Assembly (NCBI RefSeq): GCF_048544455.1
Contig: NC_133537.1
Span: forward strand, 145,120,058-145,184,057
Length of the DNA stretch: 64,000 bases
DNA from: Silene latifolia
Taxonomy: Eukaryota > Streptophyta > Magnoliopsida > Caryophyllales > Caryophyllaceae
Direction: 5' to 3'
The notes under the pieces were generated by a model. That model was not told the DNA's origin and did not search any database. It worked only from the letters and a program-made list of their open reading frames with translations. Within the stretch, counting starts at the first letter, position 1, and each line of letters begins with the position of its first letter. A program made the position numbers and the translations under genes. Positions 24,805 to 34,597 of the stretch are shown here, in pieces.

Positions 24805-26099
24805 TGTTGGAAATCATATTATAAATATCACATATTTTAGTTTAAAGTTTTAGTCATAAAAACTTAAGGATCTTATGCATGCAAAACATATAAATAAGTG
24901 TAGAGGAAACCGGTTCCTTACATTGAATATTTCGGTTTAGGAGCACAATTAAGGTCTCCTACCTTCACTTGTTCTTGAGCTATGATGAGTAATAGGATGA
25001 TCCTCCAAAGACTTCAAGTATAGAAGTCACTCCTTTTGATTGCACCCAAGATTATCCCTTATCTCTACTAAATAATATGTGCTAGATATTTGTTTAGTAG
25101 TTTACCTTAAAATTAATTACTAATACTCATATATTACATTAATAATATTAGTAATGTGATTTGAACAATTTGGATCATCATTTCTCATGTTTTTAGAGAA
25201 AGATGAACAAAACTATGAGAGAGGAAAGTTATGCATGTGAAAATGAATGAATGGGCATAAAGAGAATTAGTGGAGTACAAAATTCTCTAGTGTAAGAGGG
25301 GAGCACGGTTTTGGGGAGGTGGAGGACCAATATATGGTCCTTCCCTTTTTACTTTTGTTCTTATCTAAACCTTAGGCATGTAAGGCTAGGTAAGTAGTGT
25401 CATGATGGTGTTATTTTAGCCTATTAAAATAAATCACCACCATCCACTAACCCTCTACATTTCGGTCCACTTATTAAATGGACTACCATTTTATTTTGTC
25501 AATTGTCATACAATATGTCACATGTAGTATGATACATGTTATTAATTAATTTAATGCATATTTATCACATAAATATCATTTTATGAATTAATTAAATTAC
25601 ATACAACAATTTAACTAGTGATACTTGATCACATAAATAAAATGGGTCATATAATTAAAATTCACAACATCTTGTAATTAATTATAATTAACCATTCATT
25701 CTTACCTCTATTGTTTCTCAAACAATAAACAATTTTAGTAACAAAGCATTTTATTACTAAAATAAATCTTATTTAATCCCATTACAATAAGATAATTATT
25801 CTCTCTCACAAATTGAATTGTTGAATTTCAAGGAATTTATTAACTTGTATCGTCATACAATTAATCAACTTTACATATTAGGGCATCATCCTTTAGGTGT
25901 GACCTTAAGGGATCAACTGACCACCACCGTCCCCACGACAGTAACGTCAAACTCTAGCAAGCCAATCGTTACCGATTAATGTTGATCAGTTGACTATATA
26001 TAATGAATCATTCCTTACGTATTCTTAAAAATGATATTTAAACATGTGATCATCATGATCGACAATTGTGATCGCATTAATGTCGGGGACACTCCAACA
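24805..26099 (-). mobile_element. 5' LTR of copia 2
   Basis: Plus-strand reading from TGTTGGAAATC to ACTCCAACA. It is similar throughout to 17358-18648; differences cluster in the last 100 bp. Confidence 0.85.
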
Positions 26100-26244
26100 C
26101 ACAAAACTGTCATGCCAACACCATATCTCCCGTGCCCCGGGCCAATAATAAACACAGGGAGAACAACAACCTTAATGTTTAAGCAAAATACCACACAATT
26201 AAACACCAATAGAATCACTAATGCAATAAGAATATCTCTCAGGG

Positions 26245-26321
26245 TACTCGGTCGAGTAACAGTGAATGCTCGGCCAAGTAGCAATTGCTAGGTCAAGTGG
26301 CGGACTCTACTCGGTCGAGTA
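26245..26321 (-). repeat. TACTCG..CGAGTA array downstream of the extra ORF
   Basis: Copies start at 26245, 26267, 26287 and 26308 (spacings 22, 20 and 21). The first and last read TACTCGGTCGAGTA; the middle two are degenerate (TGCTCGGCCAAGTA, TGCTAGGTCAAGTG). Confidence 0.8.
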
Positions 26322-26493
26322 CTCAGAAGGCAAAATGTATTTGTCTCAGTTAGTCAACGCGAAAACTCTAACTTCACGTGCAAGCATCAGTTCTAAACAT
26401 CGAATAACATAGAAAAACGTGTCTCGACCATAACATAGACTACGATAGGGTAAAGTCTTCGCCATATGGTCGGATTACACATAGTAAAAGAAT

Positions 26494-28092
26494 CTAAATG
26501 TTGAAAATCAAACCAAATCCGCAACAAGGGCAATAACTAATACAAACAACAATAAAATCAATCTTAAGGGTCTTTGCCCACATCCTAGTCCATGTCATCG
26601 TCACCGCCTGCACCCGACGTCCCAGCTCCATGATATGCTCCAGCAGCGGTGTAACCACCAATCCATCTTCCCCCTCATCCATCTCACTACCATAGTTAGC
26701 TCCCCACGGACCTGGAAGACAGTCATACCCATAGCTAGTCGGGGCTCCCCATGTAGCTCGGTTCACCCTATAGCTATCGAATACTCCAATATCATCCCCC
26801 AATCCCCTTCACCAAACCGGATGAGCACACTCGGTCCATACGTACTGGAGATGCGCCATCTCAAGTATATTCCTCAAAACTAGGGTGGTGGACAACCTCT
26901 CGGTAAGCTCACTAACTTACATCCTAGGGTCATGAACCGTAGGATAAGACGGGTACTAGTACGGGAAAAAGCCCTAGGGATTTTAAGGTGCCTCGGTCAC
27001 AACCTCCCTGGCCACTCGCGGTCCACCAGTTTAGCGAGGTGGTTGGGTAGCCTTCTTACGGTGAAGAGCTAACACCAGCTCGGGCATGTCCTCAAGAATT
27101 CCATTAGGAATAAAGTAAGTCTGCGGTGGAAGCACGGGCTCCGCATTGTTTAGGTCATACTCCTGCAAGTGGTCAGTCACCGGTAGGTTCTCCTCATCAG
27201 GTAACCTCATCCACCTAGTCCCCCTCACCCTCCACGCCAAGGTCTCATCATCTAACTCCCTGAACCACTTAGTGTGCAGTAGGCAGTCCTTGTCTATAGT
27301 AGGCACTTTCTCAAACAAGGTGGAAGAAGACTCAACATGGGCCTCAAAGTCGGTCAGTTAATGGGCTAATAGCGAGTTCAGGAACAGGTCATGAGCTCTA
27401 AACTACCACACACCACTCCGGGAGAACTGTAGTAGAAACGCCTCTCCCGAGTGGAGGACATCAAAAGTAATACCTCATGGGTATTCAACTTACTTACGTC
27501 ACTCCGCCCATATCAAAGACAAGTCATCATCCTCAAAAAGATGCGAAGTGTCACAAGTTGTACATCATTGACAAACATGGCACTTGCACTAGGTGAAGAT
27601 CAACTCATAATGAAAGGAAGGTAGCTAGGAGCCCCACTCTCAGCCGCTACATCACTCTAGTACCCCTCATGTTTTGCCTCCAAGTTCAAGTGTTCGGCAA
27701 ATAAGGGATAAGCCAAAGCTAGTGTTCATAAGACGGAAACTAACAAACTTTCCAGCAGCATCACACTTATACGAACTCTTAAACTTCAAAATCAGAAAAG
27801 GATAAGACTTCTTACGAAGTTCTAGCAACCCCTCAAATCCCAAATTCTCAAACATGTGGCGTACATCCGTCTCAATACCCAACTCCTCCAAAATACCAAT
27901 GTCGTCACATTGGGTAGGCTTCATGGTACGCTACATCAAAGCAACAAAAGCTGCATACTGGTAAAAATCAGATATGATTGTCGTAGGATATTGATCAACC
28001 GGAGGAACAGTCGGTTCCTGGCTCGATTGCCCTTTCTCGGACGCGGAATTAGCACATGTTCTCTTCTTGGCGGGTCCTTTGGCTTTCGGCAT
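26494..28092 (-). pseudogene. extra ORF of the TGTAA element (ATHILA ORF-1-like)
   Basis: The ATG at 28092 opens MPKAKGPAKKRTCANSASEK, a basic, Ser/Pro-rich start. After a stop near 27925 comes the block KPTQCDDIGILEELGIETDV with a following YPFLILKFKSSY. Later pieces are LAWRVRGTRWMRLPDEENLP (27031-27318) and an acidic C-terminal part (26494-26802). Stops and frame changes break it. The block resembles the second ORF of the Athila-like element at 58341-58677/44230 (LG..., then LP.LGILEFIESY) and the plant ATHILA ORF-1/plant-transposon-protein families, whose function is unknown. It is the only ORF recognised in its element. Confidence 0.5.
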
Positions 28093-29547
28093 ACTGCAAG
28101 AATACAAATTCAACATGGATTTCCGAAGTTCACATGAGTACAAAAGGGAAAATTTCAGATTTTGCTCTTTTATAAGACGAAGTTTAAGACGGATTTTTCG
28201 ATCAAAATACACAAAACGGACACTAGGTAGTGTAGTCCTAGCATCAATTAAGCTCTTATAAGCATTCTAAGATTAATTTGTGTGGCAAAAATCAAAACTT
28301 TGGGCAAACTCTAAAAATTTTCGACACATACATATGGATTTTGGGCTTAAAATTCATCTTTTCAACATTCAAAACCGTCATTAAAGCAACTACTACTAAA
28401 TTAACAACATCTATTATATAGTTCTATGGATTTGAAACCAAAATTTCAGATTTTGAAAAACATTAAACCTTCAATTAAATGAATGGAAACATTGAAAATA
28501 CATTACCATGAAATTGGGAATTGATTGGATGAATAGAAGAACAAGATGGTGAATCAAAGGGCAAAGAATACAATATCACCGAGGTTTTTGTTGGTTGAGA
28601 AAATTTTAAGAGAGTTTGAGTGATTTGCAATAAGGATGTGTCGAAAATTATAAGGGAAATAGGTTTATTAGTTTCGGGAAATAACTCGATGAACCGGCTA
28701 ATCTAGGGTACTCGGTCGAGTACCAGACATACTCGAACGAGTACCCTGTACTCGGTCGAGTACCCAAAATTGCAGATTACAGCAGCTGATGCTTTTTAAG
28801 CACTCGGCCGAGTATACCTCGTGCTCGGTCGAGTAACATGTGTACTCATCGAGCACCTGAAATGAGTAAAGGAAATTATTTAATATTAACATCGTCGTCC
28901 CCGCAACCAAGAGAAACGTTATTCAGAGGCGAAAACGTATTTACAACTCGACACAATTAGGTCTTATTCCTACCATCCACTATGAAACTCAGCAACTCGA
29001 TTGCATCAAGAGTGATGTCGTACTTCCAACCAACCTGCGCATCCAACTACCATGTCACCCACGTGCAATACGATTCAAACTTGAATAAACTACCAACAAT
29101 ATCATTTGCATATAAATACTCACTCAATTACAGCATGGAGCTACACTGTCAGAAAATTTGCACATAGTACAAACACATCCACATAAACACCCATAACCTA
29201 CACTTGTACAGAACTATCACACATAAAAATCAACTCTAACCACACAAGCTCATTCACATATGCTTTCACATATCATTCCCGTGTGTCATGTCCATACCAA
29301 CTTCCAGGCCAAAATATAACATGAAAACTAATATAGATTACTCGTCACATATCAACATACACCCAATCCCACACTTATATTCCATGCGGTGTTACTGGCT
29401 TAAGCATGTTAGGGTCGGGATTTTGAGATGAGGGCGCCTTGTCACCCAAAACCGACATAAGAAGGCTCCCAACACACATACACCATGTTCTTTTTAGTTT
29501 AACAACCTATTTTCATTTGGTTCATTGTTTAGGGTTCCAAAACTGTT
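28093..29547 (-). other. leader of the TGTAA element, no gag
   Basis: Between the primer site and the extra ORF lie 1.4 kb without a readable gag. They contain the motif array at 28709-28855 and a TATA-like TTATAATTTTC (minus strand, near 28655), which could form an internal promoter for the ORF. Confidence 0.45.
28709..28855 (-). repeat. internal TACTCG..CGAGTA array, six copies
   Basis: Copies start at 28709, 28730, 28749, 28801, 28822 and 28843 (spacings 21, 19, 52, 21 and 21). The copies read TACTCGGTCGAGTA, TACTCGAACGAGTA and CACTCGGCCGAGTA. The array lies upstream of the extra ORF rather than in an LTR. Confidence 0.85.
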
Positions 29548-29560
29548 GCTCTGATACCCC
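29548..29560 (-). promoter_or_regulatory. tRNA-iMet primer binding site of the TGTAA element
   Basis: The minus strand reads GGGTATCAGAGC, one base from TGGTATCAGAGC, three bases from the LTR end GGTGTTACA. Confidence 0.7.
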
Positions 29561-29562
29561 TT

Positions 29563-30902
29563 TGTAACACCCCCACTTACCAAAGAGTCTTAACAAGACC
29601 TTCCCTAGTATGTAAGGGCGTTACCATCTCGGTTGCCCGAGGTAAGTATATCAAATAGACCATAAAAGAACAATTAATAAATTCTGTTACAACATACAGC
29701 GAAAACTAAAAGGTAAACAACTCAGATACAACGTAAAATATAATTGGTGAAACTACTATCGTCCAATGACCGACTCTATGACATGCGACCTCTCCAACCC
29801 AGCAGCTATACCAAGACGGCATCCACTCATAACCTGAAAAGTCTCACTGCTCACTATTTGCCGGCAATATCAATTGGATCACCGCAGACACAGGCAATAA
29901 GAAGAAACAGAACAACCACACCACACAAGTCAGTAACAGTGTAAAGTAATAAGAAAACAACAAGTACAACAAGCTGAAAACGAGCAAAGAAACACCAACT
30001 CCACTGCCTCCAAACATCATTACAACCATTGACTCTCATCACAACGAGTAGCCGGGTTCTCATCGCAACAGATAACCCGCACCTTCAGTGATAGACCACG
30101 ACCTTGCCACCTAAAGCCCCTCTCATTGCAACGAGCGAACCTAGATCATTAATGAGCACATCTCCCTTGTGACAGGAGCCATAAAAGGCGAACATAGGGG
30201 TAAAGACCATTTCCCGACAATGGCTCCACAATCAATAACACCAATACCAATAACGCTGCCATACCACAGCACAATACTGTAACCGAACCATTACAATAGA
30301 ACTCCCACAACAATGGCAAACACATCGACACAGACGATCAATCAAATAAATCACGAACTGAACTGAGTAGGAAAACCTTACCTTTTCGCCATTCCATAGC
30401 AATCGCATTAATCATGTCAAGCCTAGCAAGAATCCACATCATTCTCTACAATCAGCAACTACTTCATATTACTATACTAGTAGAATCCACAAATTGAATA
30501 CAAATGTTCAAACACTTACCACGAAAAACATTTAGATGTCGTTGACGGAAACTACCCTACTCGATGACTCCACTTCCGAGTTACATCCCTTCCCGGAGTA
30601 AGGGTCGTGGTGAAACATAAAATGGGTTGTGAGAGATAGGAGGATAGAGGGAGAGGTTCGTTTTTAGGTTTAGAAATGATAAAAACGTATTGCGAAAATG
30701 ATTTTAGTCATAACCTCTGCATGATATAATAACATGATATCAGATACGTACTCGGTCGAGTATGGAACATACTCGATTGGGTGACCCTTACTAGGTCGAG
30801 TATTCAATCTCAAATATAATATGTCTCTCCCTTTCATCTCTTACTAAGGATCCCATATGGTCAAAGGTTAGCCAACGGGTCCCTAATTGGGCGGGTATTA
30901 CA
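29563..30902 (-). mobile_element. 5' LTR of the TGTAA element
   Basis: 1340 bp, from TGTAACACCC to GGGTATTACA. The same family as the solo LTR at 12192-13533 and the fragment at 16333-16805. No gene inside. Confidence 0.8.
30749..30802 (-). repeat. TACTCG..CGAGTA array in the 5' LTR
   Basis: Copies start at 30749, 30770 and 30789 (spacings 21 and 19), directly upstream (minus strand) of an AT-rich TATA-like stretch at 30721-30735. Two fewer units than the 3' LTR copy at 16644. Confidence 0.85.
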
Positions 30903-31368
30903 TTTTAACCATTGTTTGACACTTCCAATCAACAAAAATGGGAATAGTATATATCTAATTTGATCTCGGGTCACTATGGTTTAAGATATAACATCACAAT
31001 AGTTACAAAAGGTGTCCATATGAAGTTGAGGATCTTCACTTGACATCCGTCGAAATTGACTCCTCTCTACTAGTAGTACAAAAGCCGACATGGCTATGAA
31101 ATTTCCTGTTAGATGACCGGGTGTAGGAGTTCCATTCGGTAGGAGTTGAGTGGGAAGAGAATTTAGGAATATTCAGATCATTGTTTTGTGGGATAATTGA
31201 AATCAGGTTGGAATTTGGTTGTTTTCTCCTACTCTTGCAAAAGGATTCGTGTAATCAACATTATCCACTTGAGTAATTCCTTTATCCACTAAGCGGTTAA
31301 CACCCAAATAAATATACTCCTCCGTAGTTAAAGTAGATGCTCCTTAGAGGTTTCTAAAAGCTCTTCTT
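30903..31368 (-). pseudogene. Athila-like gag fragment
   Basis: The sequence parallels 61640-62000, the gag start of the Athila-like element: atcacaatagt..caaaa, then tccatatgaagttgagg..cttcac, then atgaaatttcc.gtta and gtaggagttcc. Frames are broken. It stops at 31368, where a copia LTR begins. Confidence 0.6.
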
Positions 31369-32580
31369 TGTTGGAGTATGTGTCCTTGACAATAGTGCGA
31401 TTACATTATTTAAACTCATAATAGGAATACATAAAGGGATGATTCATATTTATACGTCAACTGATCAACATTAATCGGTAATGATTGGCTGACTGGAGTT
31501 TGACATTACTGTCGTTTGACGGTGGTGATCAGTTGATCCCTTAAGGTCACACCTAAAGGACGATTCCCTTAATAGATAAATCAATTAATTGTATGCTGAT
31601 ACAAATTAATTAATTCCTTAAAATTGAACAATTTACATCCCCTTACAGGGGGCGTTTGGTTGGGGGGAATAAGAAAACGGAAAGAGAATAAAAATGGTTG
31701 ATTCCTTTTGTTGTTGTTTGTTTGACACGAAAAAAGGGTAACCCATACTCCCCCTTACCCCCAAAACCATTCTCATCCCTTCTTTCTCCTACTCCCTATT
31801 TCCACCACTCCCACCAACACCCACCACACCCTCTCACACCGTCAACCACTGCAACCTACACCCTACACCCACCACACCGACACAACCACCACCAGTGACG
31901 CCGACGCAACCACCACCAGCGACGCCGCCTGTCCATGCTACCGCATATTCTCAACCACTAAACACCACACCAACACCTTCAGTAACTCTCCCACCCCACC
32001 AACCACCACCAATACCATCCTCGGCCACACAACTACAACCGCCCGACGCTGGCCACATTAGATCTGGTGTTTTAAGGGGTGGGGGAGAGGTTTTCGTAGG
32101 GTCGTGGTGGATTTTTTAGAATGAATAAGGTGTTTGGGGTCGGGATTGTGGTGATTGTTGAGGGCGTGAGGCGCGGTGATTAGGTTCGCCATGGGGTACC
32201 TGAGGAAGATCGTCGGCGCCGCTACTTGTGGTGGTGTCGGTGTAGATAATGGTGGCAGGTGGTGGGTAATGGTGGTGGAGGTAGTGGATGTTGGCTTTTA
32301 ATTCCCTTTACCTCTAATTGTCAACCAAACACCCAAGTATAATATGGGTGATCCCATTCATTTCCCACTCTTACCCTTTCTTGATTTTATTCTCTTACCC
32401 TTTCCCGTACCAAGAATAAAAATTCTCAAAAGTTTTCCCTCCAAACTCCACCTACTTATATAAGGAAAGAAATAAAATTTTTCCATTAAACTATAATCTT
32501 TTTCTTAAAGCATGACGTTTTTTTATTAAATTCTAAATTATAATTATATAATGTTTGAATCAAAATAATATAAAAGGAAT

Positions 32581-34503
32581 ATGCCTAAACAAGCTAATAC
32601 TACCTTGCTTGCTTTAATTCCTAAAAAACAGGTGGTGTCAACTGTTATGGATTACAGACCAATTGCTTGCTGTACAGTTTACTACAAGACAATTAGCAAG
32701 ATCATTTGTGCTAGGTTAAAATCTGTATTACCTGAGATTGTGGGGAAGGAGCAAGGGGCCTTTGTTAAAGGCAAAAGTATCTTTGAAAACATCATGCTTA
32801 CTCAATCTTTGGTTAAAGGGTATGGGCAGCAAGGTATTTCACCCCAGTGTTTGATTAAAGTGGATATTAAGAAGGCTTTTGATTCTCTGCAATGGACGTT
32901 TATTGCTAAGATGTTGCAAGTTTATAAGTTTCCCCCTCAGTTCCAGAAATGGATAATGGATTGTGTAACTTCTACTTGGTTTAGCATCAAGGTGAATGGG
33001 GTTAGGGAAGGGTATTTCAAAGGGGAGAGTGGTTTGAGGCAAGGAGATCCCCTTTCTCCCTTCCTCTTTGTGATGAGTATGGAGATTCTCTCAAGATTAT
33101 TAAGAAGAATTCATAAAGAACATCAGGTCTCCTATCACCCAAAATGTGGAAAATTGGGGTTGAACCATCTCATATTCGCTGATGATCTTATGCTCTTTAT
33201 CAGGGGAGATGTACCTTCTGTCCAAGCTGTGACAAGATGTTTGACTTTGTTTGCACAGTTATCTGGTTTACAGGCCAATCCAGATAAGACCAACATCTAT
33301 ATGGGAGGAGTTAGAGAAAAGGTCAAGCAATATATTCTTAGAGATACTAATTATGTGGAGGGAGAATTTCCTTTTAGATATCTTGGTGTTCCTTTGAATG
33401 AAGGGAAACTTAATAAGAGTATGTTTGCTGATTTACTTAGTAAAGTGCAGAAATGTTTACATTCTTGGGCAAAACAGAGGATATCCTATGCTGGGAAAAT
33501 AAGTTTGATTAATACAGTCATTTTTGGACTTGAACAATTCTGGTGTTCCACTGTGCTGATTCCCAAGGGTGTGCTCAAGCTCATCACCAAATTTTGCAGG
33601 CGTTTCTTATGGGGTTCTGATGAGGGAAAAAGGAAGTTGATTATGAAGAGTTGGGGCTCCTGTTGTACACCACATTCTGAAGGGGGTTTCAATATTAAGG
33701 AGATCTTGTCTTGGAATAAATGTATTTTGTGTAAATGGATACGGATTGTTGATACTCATTCTGACAGTTTATGGGCAAACTGGAATCACACATACAACAT
33801 AAAGTTTGGTGATTTCTGGACTATGTCAGTCAAGAACTGTCACTCAGAGAGTTGGAGGAGCCTGCTGAAAGTCAGGAATGATTTAGTTGCTAAAGCAGGG
33901 AGTATAGCTGAGGCACGGGCTTTCTTATCCACTTGTATTTCAGGGGGGGAAATGCAGCTTCACAAGGTTTATGATTTTTTGCGAGAGCCACACAGGAAAG
34001 TCAGTTGGGTGAGGGCAGTTTGGAATAAGGCTGTTGTGCCTAAGCATAGTTTCATGGCTGTCCTTGTTATGCAATGTAAGTTGGCTACTATTGATCAGTT
34101 AACTATCAAGGGTATGCATTATGTGAATAGGTGTGTGCTCTGTAAGGCTGCAAGTGAAGATCACCCGCACCTCTTCTTCCAGTGTAGCTACTCAAGTCAT
34201 ATCTGGAAGCATTTGCTGGACTGGATGGGTCTGCGTGGTAGGTCTATGCGTTTCAAAACAGAATTGCACTGGATTGCACACAGGAGGCAAAGGAGACATT
34301 GGAAATTTCTTTGGGTTACTAGTTGTATGAATGCTTTGATCTATAGTATTTGGGAAGAAAGGAACTCCAGGATTTTCAACAATGTGGAACACGATGTAGA
34401 TTACGTCATTCGTAGAGTCCAATTTCTAGTTAGTGTTAAATTATTACATGTGACTCCTTCTTCTTATGAAGAGGAGGTGTTGTATGGGTTAAATAGCTTT
34501 TAA
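32581..34503 (+). CDS. LINE ORF2 C-terminal part: reverse transcriptase plus zf-RVT
   Basis: 640 codons without a stop. It codes for a non-LTR reverse transcriptase that would copy LINE RNA at a nicked target. RT blocks in order: LLALIPKK and YRPIAC (residues 9-30), GKEQGAFVKGKSI (about 60), DIKKAFDSLQW (about 95, first catalytic Asp), GLRQGDPLSPFLF (about 150), and HLIFADDLMLF (about 195, the catalytic ADD), then QANPDKT and FRYLGVPL. The C-terminal third has the zf-RVT pattern (KAVVPKHSFMAVLV, RCVLCKAASEDHPHLFFQC, IWEERNSRIF). Codons 1 and part of 2 are a junction effect: the A and T of the ATG belong to the target duplication and only the G to the LINE. Endonuclease is absent, so self-mobility is unlikely. 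Whether it is translated is unknown. Confidence 0.85.
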   Translation: MPKQANTTLLALIPKKQVVSTVMDYRPIACCTVYYKTISKIICARLKSVLPEIVGKEQGAFVKGKSIFENIMLTQSLVKGYGQQGISPQCLIKVDIKKAFDSLQWTFIAKMLQVYKFPPQFQKWIMDCVTSTWFSIKVNGVREGYFKGESGLRQGDPLSPFLFVMSMEILSRLLRRIHKEHQVSYHPKCGKLGLNHLIFADDLMLFIRGDVPSVQAVTRCLTLFAQLSGLQANPDKTNIYMGGVREKVKQYILRDTNYVEGEFPFRYLGVPLNEGKLNKSMFADLLSKVQKCLHSWAKQRISYAGKISLINTVIFGLEQFWCSTVLIPKGVLKLITKFCRRFLWGSDEGKRKLIMKSWGSCCTPHSEGGFNIKEILSWNKCILCKWIRIVDTHSDSLWANWNHTYNIKFGDFWTMSVKNCHSESWRSLLKVRNDLVAKAGSIAEARAFLSTCISGGEMQLHKVYDFLREPHRKVSWVRAVWNKAVVPKHSFMAVLVMQCKLATIDQLTIKGMHYVNRCVLCKAASEDHPHLFFQCSYSSHIWKHLLDWMGLRGRSMRFKTELHWIAHRRQRRHWKFLWVTSCMNALIYSIWEERNSRIFNNVEHDVDYVIRRVQFLVSVKLLHVTPSSYEEEVLYGLNSF

Positions 34504-34597
34504 TTGCTTTTTAGTGGTTCTATTTTGTAAGATTGGCCTTCTTATTCCCTTTTAAGGATGAATAAAATTGGCTTGCTTTTCTTGCAAAAAAAAAAAA
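32583..34597 (+). mobile_element. 5'-truncated L1-type LINE
   Basis: The LINE sequence starts at 32583 and ends in an A tract (34586-34599) preceded by AATAAA (34561-34566). A perfect target duplication, AATATAAAAGGAATAT, flanks it (32567-32582 and 34598-34613; the first A bases overlap the tail). Endonuclease and ORF1 are missing through 5' truncation. The exact duplication and open frame point to a recent insertion. Confidence 0.92.

Larger units (their letters stand above)
17358..26099 (-). mobile_element. Ty1/copia retrotransposon 2 with both LTRs
   Basis: Two direct repeats of 1291 and 1295 bp (17358-18648 and 24805-26099) enclose 6.16 kb. The primer site (24791-24803) and polypurine tract (AGTGGGAGAT on the minus strand, abutting 18649) give a minus orientation. 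Flanks CACAT (17353-17357) and CACAA (26100-26104) fit a 5-bp target duplication with one change. Pol traces (RT YVDD, integrase C-end) are heavily broken, and gag was not recognised. It inserted into the internal region of the TGTAA element. Confidence 0.85.
16333..30902 (-). mobile_element. non-autonomous TGTAA gypsy-like element, nested
   Basis: On the minus strand: 5' LTR 29563-30902 (TGTAATACCC..GGTGTTACA), primer site 29548-29560, a motif array, one degenerate ORF (26494-28092), a second array (26245-26321), a pol-like C-terminal tail (17036-17077) and a partial 3' LTR (16333-16805). Copia 2 (17358-26099) splits the internal region, and copia 1 cuts the 3' LTR. Without copia 2 the internal part is about 4.2 kb, and no gag, RT or integrase was seen in it, so it depended on another element. 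Joining these pieces into one element rests on LTR similarity, strand and order. Confidence 0.65.

Noticed and set aside
31698-32119. Pro/Thr/His-rich plus-strand frames
   Set aside because: Low-complexity CCACCA repeats without a domain, within a probable DNA-element foldback.
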